DNA from: Aurelia coerulea
Lineage: Eukaryota > Cnidaria > Scyphozoa > Semaeostomeae > Ulmaridae
Direction: 5' to 3'
Assembly (NCBI GenBank): GCA_039566865.1
Contig: CM076947.1
Coordinates: 22,073,501 to 22,137,500 of the forward strand
Length of the DNA stretch: 64,000 nucleotides
Of the stretch, positions 25,401 to 41,700 are shown piece by piece (within the stretch, counting starts at the first letter, position 1; each line of letters starts with the position of its first letter). Under the pieces are notes generated by a model. It did no database searches. It saw only the letters and a list, made by a program, of their open reading frames with translations, and had not been told where the DNA came from. The translations under genes and the position numbers were made by a program.

Positions 25401-28400
25401 TTTGAATATCATTAACCTGATGAGGTTTTAAATGTTTCAACAAATATAGCTCGTTTTGACTGAATTTGACCAAACCAAGTTTCATATTAAATTCATTGAT
25501 CATATATTCATAAGATTTCAGCCATAATCTGTGTTCTGACTTCATATTTTCTGGACAAGTTTACTATCATTTGAACCTCATTAACCTGATGAGGTTTCAA
25601 ATGTTTCAACATATATAGATCGTTTTGACTGAATTGCATCAAACCAAGTCGGATATGCTTTTCATTGATCATATATTAATAAGATTTAAGCAATAAACTG
25701 TGTTCTGACTTCATATTTTCTGGACAAGTTTACTATCATTTGAACCTCATTAACTTGATGAGGTTTTAAATGTTTCAACATATATAGATCGTTTTGACTG
25801 AATTGCATCAAACCAAGTTTCATATGCGATTCGTAGATCATATATTGATAAGATATAAGCAATAAACTGTGTTTTGACTTCATATTTTCTGGACAAGTTT
25901 ACTATCATTTGAACCTCATTAACCTGATGAGGTTTTAAATGTTTCAACATATATAGATCGTTTTGACTGAATTGCATCAAACCAAGTTTCATATGTGATT
26001 CGTTGATCATATATTAATAAGATTTAAGCAATAAACTGTGTTCTGACTTCATATTTTCTGGACAAGTTTACTATCATTTGAACCTCATTAACCTGATGAG
26101 GTTTCAACTGTTTCAACATATATACCTCGTTTTGACAGAATTGCATCAAACCAATATTCATATGTGATTCATTGATCATATATTCATAAGATTTCAGCTA
26201 TAAACTCTGTTCTGACTTTATATTTTCTGGACAAGTTTACTATCATTTGAACCTCATTAACCTGATGAGGTTTCAAATGTTTCAACATATATAGATCGTT
26301 TTGACTGAATTGCATCAAACCAAGTTTCATATGTGATTCGTTGATCATATATTAATAAGATTTAAGCAATAAACTGTGTTCTGACTTCATATTTTCTTGA
26401 CAAGTTTACTATCATTTGAACCTCATTAACCTGATGAGGTTTCAAATGTTTCAACATATATACCTCGTTTTGATTGAATTGCAGCAAACAAATATTCATA
26501 TGCGATTCATTGATCATATAGTCATAAGATCTCAGCCTTAAACTGTGTTCTGACTTTATTTTTTCTGGACAAGTTTACTATCATTTGAACGTCATTAACC
26601 TGATGAGGTTTTAAATGTTTCAACATATATAGATCGTTTTGACTGAATTGCATCAAACCAAGTTGCATATGCGATTCATTGATCATATATTAATAAGATT
26701 TAAGCAATAAACTGTGTTCTGACTTCATATCTTCTGGACAAGTTTACTATCATTTGAACCTCATTAACCTGATGAGGTTTCAAATGTTTCAACAAATATA
26801 GCTCGTTTTGACTGAATTTGACCAAACCAAGTTTCATATTAAATTCATTGATCATATATTCATAAGATTTCAGCCATAATCTGTGTTCTGACTTCATATT
26901 TTCTGGACAAGTTTACTATCATTTGAACCTCATTAACCTGATGAGGTTTCAAATTATTCAACATATATAGATCGTTTTGACTGAATTGCATCAAACCAAG
27001 TCGCATATGCGATTCATTCATCATATATTAATAAGATTTAAGCAATAAACTGTGTTCTGACTTCATATTTTCTGGACAAGTTTACTATCATTTGAACCTC
27101 ATTAACCTGATGTGGTTTCAAATGTTTCAACATATATACCTCGTTTTGACTGAATTGCATCAAACCAATATTCATATGCGATTCATTGATCATATATTCA
27201 TAAGATTTCAGCCATAAACTGTGTTCTGACTTTATATTTTCTGGACAACTTGCTATCATTTGAACCTCATTAACTTGATGAGGTTTTAAATGTTTCAACA
27301 AATATAGATCGTTTTGACTGAATTGCATCAAACCAAGTTTCATATGCGATTCGTAGATCATATATTGATAAGATTTAAGCAATAAACTGTGTTCTGACTT
27401 CATATTTTCTGGACAAGTTTACTATCATTTGAACCTCATTAACCTGATGAGGTTTTAAATGTTTCAACATATATAGATCGTTTTGACTGAATTGCATCAA
27501 ACCAAGTTTCATATGCGATTCGTTGATCATATATTAATAAGATTTAAGCAATAAACTGTGTTCTGACTTCATATTTTCTGGACAAGTTTACTATCATTTG
27601 AACCTCATTAACCTGATGAGGTTTCAAATGTTTCAACATATATACCTCGTTTTGACAGAATTGCATCAAACCAATATTCATATGTGATTCATTGATCATA
27701 TATTCATAAGATTTCAGCTATAAACTCTGTTCTGACTTTATATTTTCTGGACAAGTTTACTATCATTTGAACCTCATTAACTTGATGAGGTTTTAAATGT
27801 TTCAACATATATAGATCGATTTGACTGAATTGCATCAAACCAAGTTGCATATGCGATTCATCGATTATATATTAATAAGATTTAAGCAATAAACTGTGTT
27901 CTGACTTCATATCTTCTGGACAAGTTTACTATCATTTGAATATCATTAACCTGATGAGGTTTTAAATGTTTCAACAAATATAGCTCGTTTTGACTGAATT
28001 TGACCAAACCAAGTTTCATATTAAATTCATTGATCATATATTCATAAGATTTCAGCCATAATCTGTGTTCTGACTTCATATTTTCTGGACAAGTTTACTA
28101 TCATTTGAACCTCATTAACCTGATGAGGTTTCAAATGTTTCAACATATATAGATCGTTTTGACTGAATTGCATCAAACCAAGTCGGATATGCTTTTCATT
28201 GATCATATATTAATAAGATTTAAGCAATAAACTGTGTTCTGACTTCATATTTTCTGGACAAGTTTACTATCATTTGAACCTCATTAACTTGATGAGGTTT
28301 TAAATGTTTCAACATATATAGATCGTTTTGACTGAATTGCATCAAACCAAGTTTCATATGCGATTCGTAGATCATATATTGATAAGATATAAGCAATAAA

Positions 28401-30700
28401 CTGTGTTTTGACTTCATATTTTCTGGACAAGTTTACTATCATTTGAACCTCATTAACCTGATGAGGTTTTAAATGTTTCAACATATATAGATCGTTTTGA
28501 CTGAATTGCATCAAACCAAGTTTCATATGTGATTCGTTGATCATATATTAATAAGATTTAAGCAATAAACTGTGTTCTGACTTCATATTTTCTGGACAAG
28601 TTTACTATCATTTGAACCTCATTAACCTGATGAGGTTTCAAATGTTTCAACATATATACCTCGTTTTGACAGAATTGCATCAAACCAATATTCATATGTG
28701 ATTCATTGATCATATATTCATAAGATTTCAGCTATAAACTCTGTTCTGACTTTATATTTTCTGGACAAGTTTACTATCATTTGAACCTCATTAACTTGAT
28801 GAGGTTTTAAATGTTTCAACATATATAGATCGATTTGACTGAATTGCATCAAACCAAGTTGCATATGCAATTCATTGATTATATATTAATAAGATTTAAG
28901 CAATAAACTGTGTTCTGACTTCATATCTTCTGGACAAGTTTACTATCATTTGAACATCATTAACCTGATGAGGTTTTAAATGTTTCAACAAATATAGCTC
29001 GTTTTGACTGAATTTGACCAAACCAAGTTTAATATGCGATTCGTTAATCATACATTCATAAGATTTCAGCCATAAACTGTGTTCTGGCTTCATATCTTCT
29101 GGACAAGTTTACTATCATTTGAACCTCATTAACCTGATGAGGTTTTAAATGTTTCAACAAATATAGCTCGTTTTGACTGAATTTGACCAAACCAAGTTTC
29201 ATATTAAATTCATTGATCATATATTCATGAGATTTCAGCCATAATCTGTGTTCTGATTTCATATTTTCTCGACAAGTTTGCTATCATTTGAACCTCATTA
29301 ACCTGATGAGGTTTCAAATGTTTCAACATATATAGATCGTTTTGACTGAATTGCATCAAACCAAGTCGCATATGCGATTCATTGATCATATATTAATAAG
29401 ATTTCAGCTATAAACTCTGTTCTGACTTTATATTTTCTGGACAAGTTTACTATCATTTGAACCTCATTAACTTGATGAGGTTTTAAATGTTTCAACATAT
29501 ATAGATCGATTTGACTGAATTGCATCAAACCAAGTTGCATATGCGATTCATCGATTATATATTAATAAGATTTAAGCAATAAACTGTGTTCTGACTTCAT
29601 ATCTTCTGGACAAGTTTACTATCATTTGAACATCATTAACCTGATGAGGTTTTAAATGTTTCAACATATATAGCTCGTTTTGACTGAATTTGACCAAACC
29701 AAGTTTAATATGCGATTCGTTAATCATACATTCATAAGATTTCAGCCATAAACTGTGTTCTGACTTCATATTTTCTGGACAAGTTTACTATCATTTGAAC
29801 CTCATTAACCTGATGAGGTTTCAAATGTTTCAACAAATATAGCTCGTTTTGACTGAATTTGACCAAACCAAGTTTCATATTAAATTCATTGATCATATAT
29901 TCATAAGATTTCAGCCATAATCTGTGTTCTGACTTCATATTTTCTGGACAAGTTTACTATCATTTGAACCTCATTAACCTGATGAGGTTTCAAATGTTTC
30001 AACATATATAGATCGTTTTGACTGAATTGCATCAAACCAAGTCGCATATGCGATTCATTCATCATATATTAATAAGATTTAAGCAATAAACTGTGTTCTG
30101 ACTTCATATTTTCTGGACAAGTTTACTATCATTTGAACCTCATTAACCTGATGTGGTTTCAAATGTTTCAACATATATACCTCGTTTTGACTGAATTGCA
30201 TCAAACCAATATTCATATGCGATTCATTGATCATATATTCATAAGATTTCAGCCATAAACTGTGTTCTGACTTTATATTTTCTGGACAACTTTGCTATCA
30301 TTTGAACCTCATTAACTTGATGAGGTTTTGAATGTTTCAACATATATAGATCGTTTTGACTGAATTGCATCAAACCAAGTCGGATATGCTTTTCATTGAT
30401 CATATATTAATAAGATTTAAGCAATAAACTGTGTTCTGACTTCATATTTTCTGGACAAGTTTACTATCATTTGAACCTCATTAAATTGATGAGGTTTTAA
30501 ATGTTTCAACATATATAGATCGTTTTGACTGAATTGCATCAAACCAAGTTTCATATGCGATTCGTTGATCATATATTAATAAGATTTAAGCAATAAACTG
30601 TGTTCTGACTTCATATTTTCTGGAAAAGTTTACTATCATTTGAACCTCATTAGCCTGATGAGGTTTCAAATGTTTCAACATATATACCTCGTTTTGACTG
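22500..30700. repeat. Irregular multi-kilobase higher-order repeats (15-16 monomers)
   Basis: The rare unit containing TTGATAAGATATAAGC followed by CTGTGTTTTGACTTC occurs near 23,150, 25,854, 28,388, 31,430 and 35,485. Spacings are 2,704 bp (16 monomers), 2,534 bp (15 monomers minus 1), 3,042 bp (18 monomers) and 4,055 bp (24 monomers minus 1). Flanking monomer order is largely conserved between copies, so unit number varies by whole monomers, as unequal crossing-over predicts. The minus-1 copy near 27,250 has GACAACTTGC for GACAACTTTGC. Confidence 0.75.
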
Positions 30701-33700
30701 AATTGCATCAAACCAATATTCATATGTGATTCATTGATCATCTATTCATAAGATTTCAGCTATAAACTCTGTTCTGACTTTATATTTTCTGGACAAGTTT
30801 ACTATCATTTGAACCTCATTAACTTGATGAGGTTTTAAATGTTTCAACATATATAGATCGATTTGACTGAATTCCATCAAACCAAGTTGCATATGCGATT
30901 CATTGATTATATATTAATAAGATTTAAGCAATAAACTGTGTTCTGACTTCATATCTTCTGGACAAGTTTACTATCATTTGAACCTCATTAACCTGATGAG
31001 GTTTTAAATGTTTCAACAAATATAGCTCGTTTTGACTGAATTTGACCAAACCAAGTTTCATATTAAATTCATTGATCATATATTCATAAGATTTCAGCCA
31101 TAATCTGTGTTCTGACTTCATATTTTCTGGACAAGTTTACTATCATTTGAACCTCATTAACCTGATGAGGTTTCAAATGTTTCAACATATATAGATCGTT
31201 TTGACTGAATTGCATCAAACCAAGTCGGATATGCTTTTCATTGATCATATATTAATAAGATTTAAGCAATAAACTGTGTTCTGACTTCATATTTTCTGGA
31301 CAAGTTTACTATCATTTGAACCTCATTAACTTGATGAGGTTTTAAATGTTTCAACATATATAGATCGTTTTGACTGAATTGCATCAAACCAAGTTTCATA
31401 TGCGATTCGTAGATCATATATTGATAAGATATAAGCAATAAACTGTGTTTTGACTTCATATTTTCTGGACAAGTTTACTATCATTTGAACCTCATTAACC
31501 TGATGAGGTTTTAGATGTTTCAACATATATAGATCGTTTTGACTGAATTGCATCAAACCAAGTTTCATATTAAATTCATTGATCATATATTCATAAGATT
31601 TAAGCAATAAACTGTGTTCTGACTTCATATTTTCTGGACAAGTTAACTATCATTTGAACCTCATTAACCTGATGTGGTTTCAAATGTTTCAACATATATA
31701 CCTCGTTTTGACTGAATTGCATCAAACCAATATTCATATGCGATTCATTGATCATATATTCATAAGATTTCAGCCATAAACTGTGTTCTGACTTTATATT
31801 TTCTGGACAACTTTGCTATCATTTGAACCTCATTAACTTGATGAGGTTTTGAATGTTTCAACATATATAGATCGTTTTGACTGAATTGCATCAAACCAAG
31901 TCGGATATGCTTTTCATTGATCATATATTAATAAGATTTAAGCAATAAACTGTGTTCTGACTTCATATTTTCTGGACAAGTTTACTATCATTTGAACCTC
32001 ATTAAATTGATGAGGTTTTAAATGTTTCAACAAATATAGATCGTTTTGACTGAATTGCATCAAACCAAGTTTCATATGCGATTCGTAGATCATATATTGA
32101 TAAGATTTAAGCAATAAACTGTGTTCTGACTTCATATTTTCTGGACAAGTTTACTATCATTTGAACCTCATTAACCTGATGAGGTTTTAAATGTTTCAAC
32201 ATATATAGATCGTTTTGACTGAATTGCATCAAACCAAGCTTCATATGCGATTCGTTGATCATATACTAATAAGATTTAAGCAATAAACTGTGTTCTGACT
32301 TCATATTTTCTGGACAAGTTTACTATCATTTGAACCTCATTAACTTGATGAGGTTTTAAATGTTTCAACATATATAGATCGATTTGACTGAATTGCATCA
32401 AACCAAGTTGCATATGCAATTCATTGATTATATATTAATAAGATTTAAGCAATAAACTGTGTTCTGACTTCATATCTTCTGGACAAGTTTACTATCATTT
32501 GAACATCATTAACCTGATGAGGTTTTAAATGTTTCAACAAATATAGCTCGTTTTGACTGAATTTGACCAAACCAAGTTTAATATGCGATTCGTTAATCAT
32601 ACATTCATAAGATTTCAGCCATAAACTGTGTTCTGGCTTCATATCTTCTGGACAAGTTTACTATCATTTGAACCTCATTAACCTGATGAGGTTTTAAATG
32701 TTTCAACAAATATAGCTCGTTTTGACTGAATTTGACCAAACCAAGTTTCATATTAAATTCATTGATCATATATTCATGAGATTTCAGCCATAATCTGTGT
32801 TCTGATTTCATATTTTCTGGACAAGTTTACTATCATTTGAACCTCATTAACCTGATGAGGTTTCAAATGTTTCAACATATATAGATCGTTTTGACTGAAT
32901 TGCATCAAATCAAGTCGCATATGCGATTCATTGATCATATATTAATAAGATTTAAGCAATAAACTGTGTTCTGACTTCATATTTTCTGGACAAGTTTACT
33001 ATCATTTGAACCTCATTAACTTGATGAGGTTTCAAATGTTTCAACATATATAGATCGCTTTGACTGAATTGCATCAAACCAAGTCGCATATGCAATTCAT
33101 TGATCATATATTAATAAGATTTAAGCAATAAACTGTGTTCTGACTTCATATTTTCTGGACAAGTTTACTATCATTTGAACCTCATTAACTTGATGAGGTT
33201 TCAAATGTTTCATCAAATATAGCTCGTTTTGACTGAATTTGACCAAACCAAGTTTCATATTAAATCATTGATCATATATTAATAAGATTTAAGCAATAAA
33301 CTGTGTTCTGACTTCATATTTTCTGGAAAAGTTTACTATCATTTGAACCTCATTAGCCTGATGAGGTTTCAAATGTTTCAACAAATATACCTCGTTTTGA
33401 CTGAATTGCATCAAACCAAGTTTAATATGCGATTCGTTAATCATACATTCATAAGATTTAAGCAATAAACTGTGTTCTGACTTCATATTTTCTGGACAAG
33501 TTTACTATCATTTGAACCTCATTAACCTGATGAGGTTTCAAATGTTTCTACATATATACCTCGTTTTGACTGAATTACATCAAACCAATATTCATATGCG
33601 ATTCATTGATCATATATTCATAAGATTTCAGCCATAAACTCTGTTCTGACTTTATATTTTCTGGACAAGTTTACTATCATTTGAACCTCATTAACTTGAT

Positions 33701-36700
33701 GAGGTTTCAAATGTTTCAACATATATTGATCGTTTTGACTGAATTGCATCAAACCAAGTCGCATATGCGATTCATTGTTCATATATTAATAAGATTTAAG
33801 CAATAAACTGTGTTCTGACTTCATATTTTCTGGACAAGTTTACTATCATTTGAACCTCATTAACCTGATGAGGTTTCAAATGTTTCAACATATATACCTC
33901 GTTTTGACTGAATTGCATCAAACCAATATTCATATGCGATTCATTGATCATATATTCATAAGATTTAAGCAATAAACTGTGTTCTGACATCATATTTTCT
34001 GGAAAAGTTTACTATCATTTGAACCTCATTAACCTGATGAGGTTTCAAATGTTTCAACAAATATACCTCATTTTGACTGAATTGCATCAAACCAAGTTTA
34101 ATATGCGATTCGTTAATCATACATTCATAAGATTTAAGCAATAAACTGTGTTCTGACTTCATATTTTCTGGACAAGTTTACTATCATTTGAACCTCATTA
34201 ACTTGATGAGGTTTCAAATGTTTCAACATATATACCTCGTTTTGACTGAATTACATCAAACCAATATTCATATGCGATTCATTGATCATATATTAATAAG
34301 ATTTAAGCAATAAACTGTGTTCTGACTTCATATCTTCTGGACAAGTTTACTATCATTTGAACCTCATTAACCTGATGAGGTTTCAAATGTTTCAACAAAT
34401 ATAGCTCGTTTTGACTGAATTTGACCAAACCAAGTTTCATATTAAATTCATTGATCATATATTAATAAGATTTAAGCAATAAACTGTGTTCTGACATCAT
34501 ATTTTCTGGAAAAGTTTACTATCATTTGAACCTCATTAACCTGATGAGGTTTCAAATGTTTCAACAAATATACCTCGTTTTGACTGAATTGCATCAAACC
34601 AATATTCATATGCGATTCATTGATCATATATTCATAAGATTTCAGCCATAAACTGTGTTCTGACTTTATATTTTCTGGACAACTTTACTATCATTTGAAC
34701 CTCATTAACCTGATGAGGTTTCAAATGTTTCAACAAATATACCTCGTTTTGACTGATTTGCATCAAACCAATATTCATATGTGATTCATTGATCATATAT
34801 TCATAAGATTTCAGCTATAAACTCTGTTCTGACTTTATATTTTCTGGACAAGTTTACTATCATTTGAACCTCATTAACTTGATGAGGTTTTAAATGTTTC
34901 AACATATATAGATCGATTTGACTGAATTGCATCAAACCAAGTTGCATATGCGATTCATCGATTATATATTAATAAGATTTAAGCAATAAACTGTGTTCTG
35001 ACTTCATATCTTCTGGACAAGTTTACTATCATTTGAACATCATTAACCTGATGAGGTTTTAAATGTTTCAACAAATATAGCTCGTTTTGACTGAATTTGA
35101 CCAAACCAAGTTTCATATTAAATTCATTGATCATATATTCATAAGATTTCAGCCATAATCTGTGTTCTGACTTCATATTTTCTGGACAAGTTTACTATCA
35201 TTTGAACCTCATTAACCTGATGAGGTTTCAAATGTTTCAACATATATAGATCGTTTTGACTGAATTGCATCAAACCAAGTCGGATATGCTTTTCATTGAT
35301 CATATATTAATAAGATTTAAGCAATAAACTGTGTTCTGACTTCATATTTTCTGGACAAGTTTACTATCATTTGAACCTCATTAACTTGATGAGGTTTTAA
35401 ATGTTTCAACATATATAGATCGTTTTGACTGAATTGCATCAAACCAAGTTTCATATGCGATTCGTAGATCATATATTGATAAGATATAAGCAATAAACTG
35501 TGTTTTGACTTCATATTTTCTGGACAAGTTTACTATCATTTGAACCTCATTAACCTGATGAGGTTTTAAATGTTTCAACATATATAGATCGTTTTGACTG
35601 AATTGCATCAAACCAAGTTTCATATTAAATTCATTGATCATATATTCATAAGATTTAAGCAATAAACTGTGTTCTGACTTCATATTTTCTGGACAAGTTA
35701 ACTATCATTTGAACCTCATTAACCTGATGTGGTTTCAAATGTTTCAACATATATACCTCGTTTTGACTGAATTGCATCAAACCAATATTCATATGCGATT
35801 CATTGATCATATATTCATAAGATTTCAGCCATAAACTGTGTTCTGACTTTATATTTTCTGGACAACTTTGCTATCATTTGAACCTCATTAACTTGATGAG
35901 GTTTTGAATGTTTCAACATATATAGATCGTTTTGACTGAATTGCATCAAACCAAGTCGGATATGCTTTTCATTGATCATATATTAATAAGATTTAAGCAA
36001 TAAACTGTGTTCTGACTTCATATTTTCTGGACAAGTTTACTATCATTTGAACCTCATTAAATTGATGAGGTTTTAAATGTTTCAACAAATATAGATCGTT
36101 TTGACTGAATTGCATCAAACCAAGTTTCATCTGCGATTCGTAGATCATATATTGATAAGATTTAAGCAATAAACTGTGTTCTGACTTCATATTTTCTGGA
36201 CAAGTTTACTATCATTTGAACCTCATTAACCTGATGAGGTTTTAAATGTTTCAACATATATAGATCGTTTTGACTGAATTGCATCAAACCAAGTTTCATA
36301 TGCGATTCGTTGATCATATACTAATAAGATTTAAGCAATAAACTGTGTTCTGACTTCATATTTTCTGGACAAGTTTACTATCATTTGAACCTCATTAACT
36401 TGATGAGGTTTTAAATGTTTCAACATATATAGATCGATTTGACTGAATTGCATCAAACCAAGTTGCATATGCAATTCATTGATTATATATTAATAAGATT
36501 TAAGCAATAAACTGTGTTCTGACTTCATATCTTCTGGACAAGTTTACTATCATTTGAACATCATTAACCTGATGAGGTTTTAAATGTTTCAACAAATATA
36601 GCTCGTTTTGACTGAATTTGACCAAACCAAGTTTAATATGCGATTCGTTAATCATACATTCATAAGATTTCAGCCATAAACTGTGTTCTGGCTTCATATC

Positions 36701-38745
36701 TTCTGCACAAGTTTACTATCATTTGAACCTCATTAACCTGATGAGGTTTTAAATGTTTCAACAAATATAGCTCGTTTTGACTGAATTTGACCAAACCAAG
36801 TTTCATATTAAATTCATTGATCATATATTCATGAGATTTCAGCCATAATCTGTGTTCTGATTTCATATTTTCTGGACAAGTTTACTATCATTTGAACCTC
36901 ATTAACCTGATGAGGTTTCAAATGTTTCAACATATATAGATCGTTTTGACTGAATTGCATCAAATCAAGTCGCATATGCGATTCATTGATCATATATTAA
37001 TAAGATTTAAGCAATAAACTGTGTTCTGACTTCATATTTTCTGGACAAGTTTACTATCATTTGAACCTCATTAACTTGATGAGGTTTCAAATGTTTCAAC
37101 ATATATAGATCGCTTTGACTGAATTGCATCAAACCAAGTCGCATATGCAATTCATTGATCATATATTAATAAGATTTAAGCAATAAACTGTGTTCTGACT
37201 TCATATTTTCTGGACAAGTTTACTATCATTTGAACCTCATTAACTTGATGAGGTTTCAAATGTTTCAACAAATATAGCTCGTTTTGACTGAATTTGACCA
37301 AACCAAGTTTCATATTAAATCATTGATCATATATTAATAAGATTTAAGCAATAAACTGTGTTCTGACTTCATATTTTCTGGAAAGGTTTACTATCATTTG
37401 AACCTCATTAGCCTGATGAGGTTTCAAATGTTTCAACAAATATACCTCGTTTTGACTGAATTGCATCAAACCAAGTTTAATATGCGATTCGTTGATCATA
37501 TATTCATAAGATTTAAGCAATAAACTGTGTTCTGACTTCATATTTTCTGGACAAGTTTACTATCATTTGAACCTCATTAACCTGATGAGGTTTCAAATGT
37601 TTCTACATATATACCTCGTTTTGACTGAATTACATCAAACCAATATTCATATGCGATTCATTGATCATATATTCATAAGATTTCAGCCATAAACTCTGTT
37701 CTGACTTTATATTTTCTGGACAAGTTTACTATCATTTGAACCTCATTAACTTGATGAGGTTTCAAATGTTTCAACATATATAGATCGTTTTGACTGAATT
37801 GCATCAAACCAAGTCGCATATGCGATTCATTGTTCATATATTAATAAGATTTAAGCAATAAACTGTGTTCTGACTTCATATTTTCTGGACAAGTTTACTA
37901 TCATTTGAACCTCATTAACCTGATGAGGTTTCAAATGTTTCAACATATATACCTCGTTTTGACTGAATTGCATCAAACCAATATTCATATGCGATTCATT
38001 GATCATATATTCATAAGATTTAAGCAATAAACTGTGTTCTGACATCATATTTTCTGGAAAAGTTTACTATCATTTGAACCTCATTAACCTGATGAGGTTT
38101 CAAATGTTTCAACAAATATACCTCATTTTGACTGAATTGCATCAAACCAAGTTTAATATGCGATTCGTTAATCATACATTCATAAGATTTAAGCAATAAA
38201 CTGTGTTCTGACTTCATATTTTCTGGACAAGTTTACTATCATTTGAACCTCATTAACTTGATGAGGTTTCAAATGTTTCAACATATATACCTCGTTTTGA
38301 CTGAATTACATCAAACCAATATTCATATGCGATTCATTGATCATATATTAATAAGATTTAAGCAATAAACTGTGTTCTGACTTCATATCTTCTGGACAAG
38401 TTTACTATCATTTGAACCTCATTAACCTGATGAGGTTTCAAATGTTTCAACATATATAGATCGTTTTGACTGAATTTGACCAAACCAAGTTTCATATTAA
38501 ATTCATTGATCATATATTAATAAGATTTAAGCAATAAACTGTGTTCTGACTTCATATTTTCTGGAAAAGTTTACTATCATTTGAACCTCATTAACCTGAT
38601 GAGGTTTCAAATGTTTCAACAAATATACCTCGTTTTGACTGAATTGCATCAAACCAATATTCATATGCGATTCATTGATCATATATTCATAAGATTTCAG
38701 CCATAAACTGTCTTCTGACTATATATTTTCTCGACAACTTTGCTA
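30690..38745. repeat. Tandem 4,055-bp higher-order repeat (24 monomers, 2 copies)
   Basis: Copy 1 (about 30,690-34,744) and copy 2 (34,745 to about 38,745) are adjacent and share rare variants at a constant 4,055-bp offset. Examples are the GTTCTGGCTTCATATC unit near 32,631 and 36,686, TTCATGAGATTTCAG near 32,773 and 36,828, GATCGCTTTG near 33,053 and 37,108, and the one-base-deleted ATTAAATCATTG near 33,261 and 37,316. Because 24 x 169 is 4,056, the shared one-base deletion accounts for the offset. Copies differ by scattered substitutions, so this is recent but not brand new. Confidence 0.83.
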
Positions 38746-41700
38746 TCATTTGAACCTCATTAACTTGATGAGGTTTTGAATGTTTCAACATATATAGATC
38801 GTTTTGACTGAATTGCATCAAACCAAGTCGGATATGCTTTTCATTGATCATATATTAATAAGATTTAAGCAATAAACTGTGTTCTGACTTCATATTTTCT
38901 GGACAAGTTTACTATCATTTGAACCTCATTAAATTGATGAGGTTTTAAATGTTTCAACAAATATAGATCGTTTTGACTGAATTGCATCAAACCAAGTTTC
39001 ATATGCGATTCGTTGATCATATATTGATAAGATTTAAGCAATAAACTGTGTTCTGACTTCATATTTTCTGGACAAGTTTACTATCATTTGAACCTCATTA
39101 ACCTGATGAGGTTTTAAATGTTTCAACATATATAGATCGTTTTGACTGAATTGCATCAAACCAAGTTTCATATGCGATTCGTTGATCATATACTAATAAG
39201 ATTTAAGCAATAAACTGTGTTCTGACTTCATATTTTCTGGACAAGTTTACTATCATTTGAACCTCATTAACTTGATGAGGTTTTAAATGTTTCAACATAT
39301 ATAGATCGATTTGACTGAATTGCATCAAACCAAGTTGCATATGCAATTCATTGATTATATATTAATAAGATTTAAGCAATAAACTGTGTTCTGACTTCAT
39401 ATCTTCTGGACAAGTTTACTATCATTTGAACATCATTAACCTGATGAGGTTTTAAATGTTTCAACAAATATAGCTCGTTTTGACTGAATTTGACCAAACC
39501 AAGTTTAATATGCGATTCGTTAATCATACATTCATAAGATTTCAGCCATAAACTGTGTTCTGGCTTCATATCTTCTGGACAAGTTTACTATCATTTGAAC
39601 CTCATTAACCTGATGAGGTTTTAAATGTTTCAACAAATATAGCTCGTTTTGACTGAATTTGACCAAACCAAGTTTCATATTAAATTCATTGATCATATAT
39701 TCATGAGATTTCAGCCATAATCTGTGTTCTGACTTCATATTTTCTGGACAAGTTTACTATCATTTGAACCTCATTAACCTGATGAGGTTTCAAATGTTTC
39801 AACATATATAGATCGTTTTGACTGAATTGCATCAAACCAAGTCGCATATGCGATTCATTGATCATATATTAATAAGATTTAAGCAATAAACTGTGTTCTG
39901 ACTTCATATTTTCTGGACAAGTTTACTATCATTTGAACCTCATTAACTTGATGAGGTTTCAAATGTTTCAACATATATAGATCGCTTTGACTGAATTGCA
40001 TCAAACCAAGTCGCATATGCAATTCATTGATCATATATTAATAAGATTTAAGCAATAAACTGTGTTCTGACTTCATATTTTCTGGACAAGTTTACTATCA
40101 TTTGAACCTCATTAACCTGATGAGGTTTCAAATGTTTCAACATATATAGATCGTTTTGACTGAATTGCATCAAACCAAGTCGCATATGCGATTCATTGAT
40201 CATATATTAATAAGATTTAAGCAATAAACTGTGTTCTGACTTCATATTTTCTGGACAAGTTTACTATCATTTGAACCTCATTAACTTGATGAGGTTTCAA
40301 ATGTTTCAACATATATAGATCGCTTTGACTGAATTGCATCAAACCAAGTCGCATATGCAATTCATTGATCATATATTAATAAGATTTAAACAATAAACTG
40401 TGTTCTGACTTCATATTTTCTGGACAAGTTTACTATCATTTGAACCTCATTAACTTGATGAGGTTTTAAATGTTTCAACATATATAGCTCGTTTTGACTG
40501 AATTTGACCAAACCAAGTTTCATATTAAATTCATTGATCATACATTCATAAGATTTCAGCCATAAACTGTGTTCTGACTTCATATCTTCTGGACAAGTTT
40601 ACTATCATTTGAACCTCATTAACCTGATGAGGTTTTAAATGTTTCAACATATATAGATCGTTTTGACTGAATTGCATCAAACCAAGTTTCATATGCGATT
40701 CGTTGATCATATATTAATAAGATTTAAGCAATAAACTGTGTTCTGACTTCATATTTTCTGGACAATTTTACTATCATTTGAACCTCATTAACCTGATGAG
40801 GTTTCAAATGTTTCAACATATATACCTCGTTTTGACAGAATTGCATCAAACCAATATTCATATGTGATTCATTGATCATATATTCATAAGATTTCAGCTA
40901 TAAACTCTGTTCTGACTTTATATTTTCTGGACAAGTTTACTATCATTTGAACCTCATTAACTTGATGAGGTTTTAAATGTTTCAACATATATAGATCGAT
41001 TTGACTGAATTGCATCAAACCAAGTTGCATATGCAATTCATTGATTATATATTAATAAGATTTAAGCAATAAACTGTGTTCTGACTTCATATCTTCTGGA
41101 CAAGTTTACTATCATTTGAACATCATTAACCTGATGAGGTTTTAAATGTTTCAACATATATAGCTCGTTTTGACTGAATTTGACCAAACCAAGTTTAATA
41201 TGCGATTCGTTAATCATACATTCATAAGATTTCAGCCATAAACTGTGTTCTGGCTTCATATCTTCTGGACAAGTTAACTATCATTTGAACCTCATTAACC
41301 TGATGTGGTTTCAAATGTTTCAACATATATACCTCGTTTTGACTGAATTGCATCAAACCAATATTCATATGCGATTCATTGATCATATATTCATAAGATT
41401 TCAGCCATAAACTGTGTTCTGACTTTATATTTTCTGGATAACTTTGCTAGCATTTGAACCTCATTAACTTGATGAGGTTTTGAATGTTTCAACATATATA
41501 GATCGTTTTGACTGAATTGCATCAAACCAAGTCGGATATGCTTTTCATTGATCATATATTAATAAGATTTAAGCAATAAACTGTGTTCTGACATCATATT
41601 TTCTGGACAAGTTTACTATCATTTGAACCTCATTAAATTGATGAGGTTTTAAATGTTTCAACATATATAGATCGTTTTGACTGAATTGCATCAAACCAAG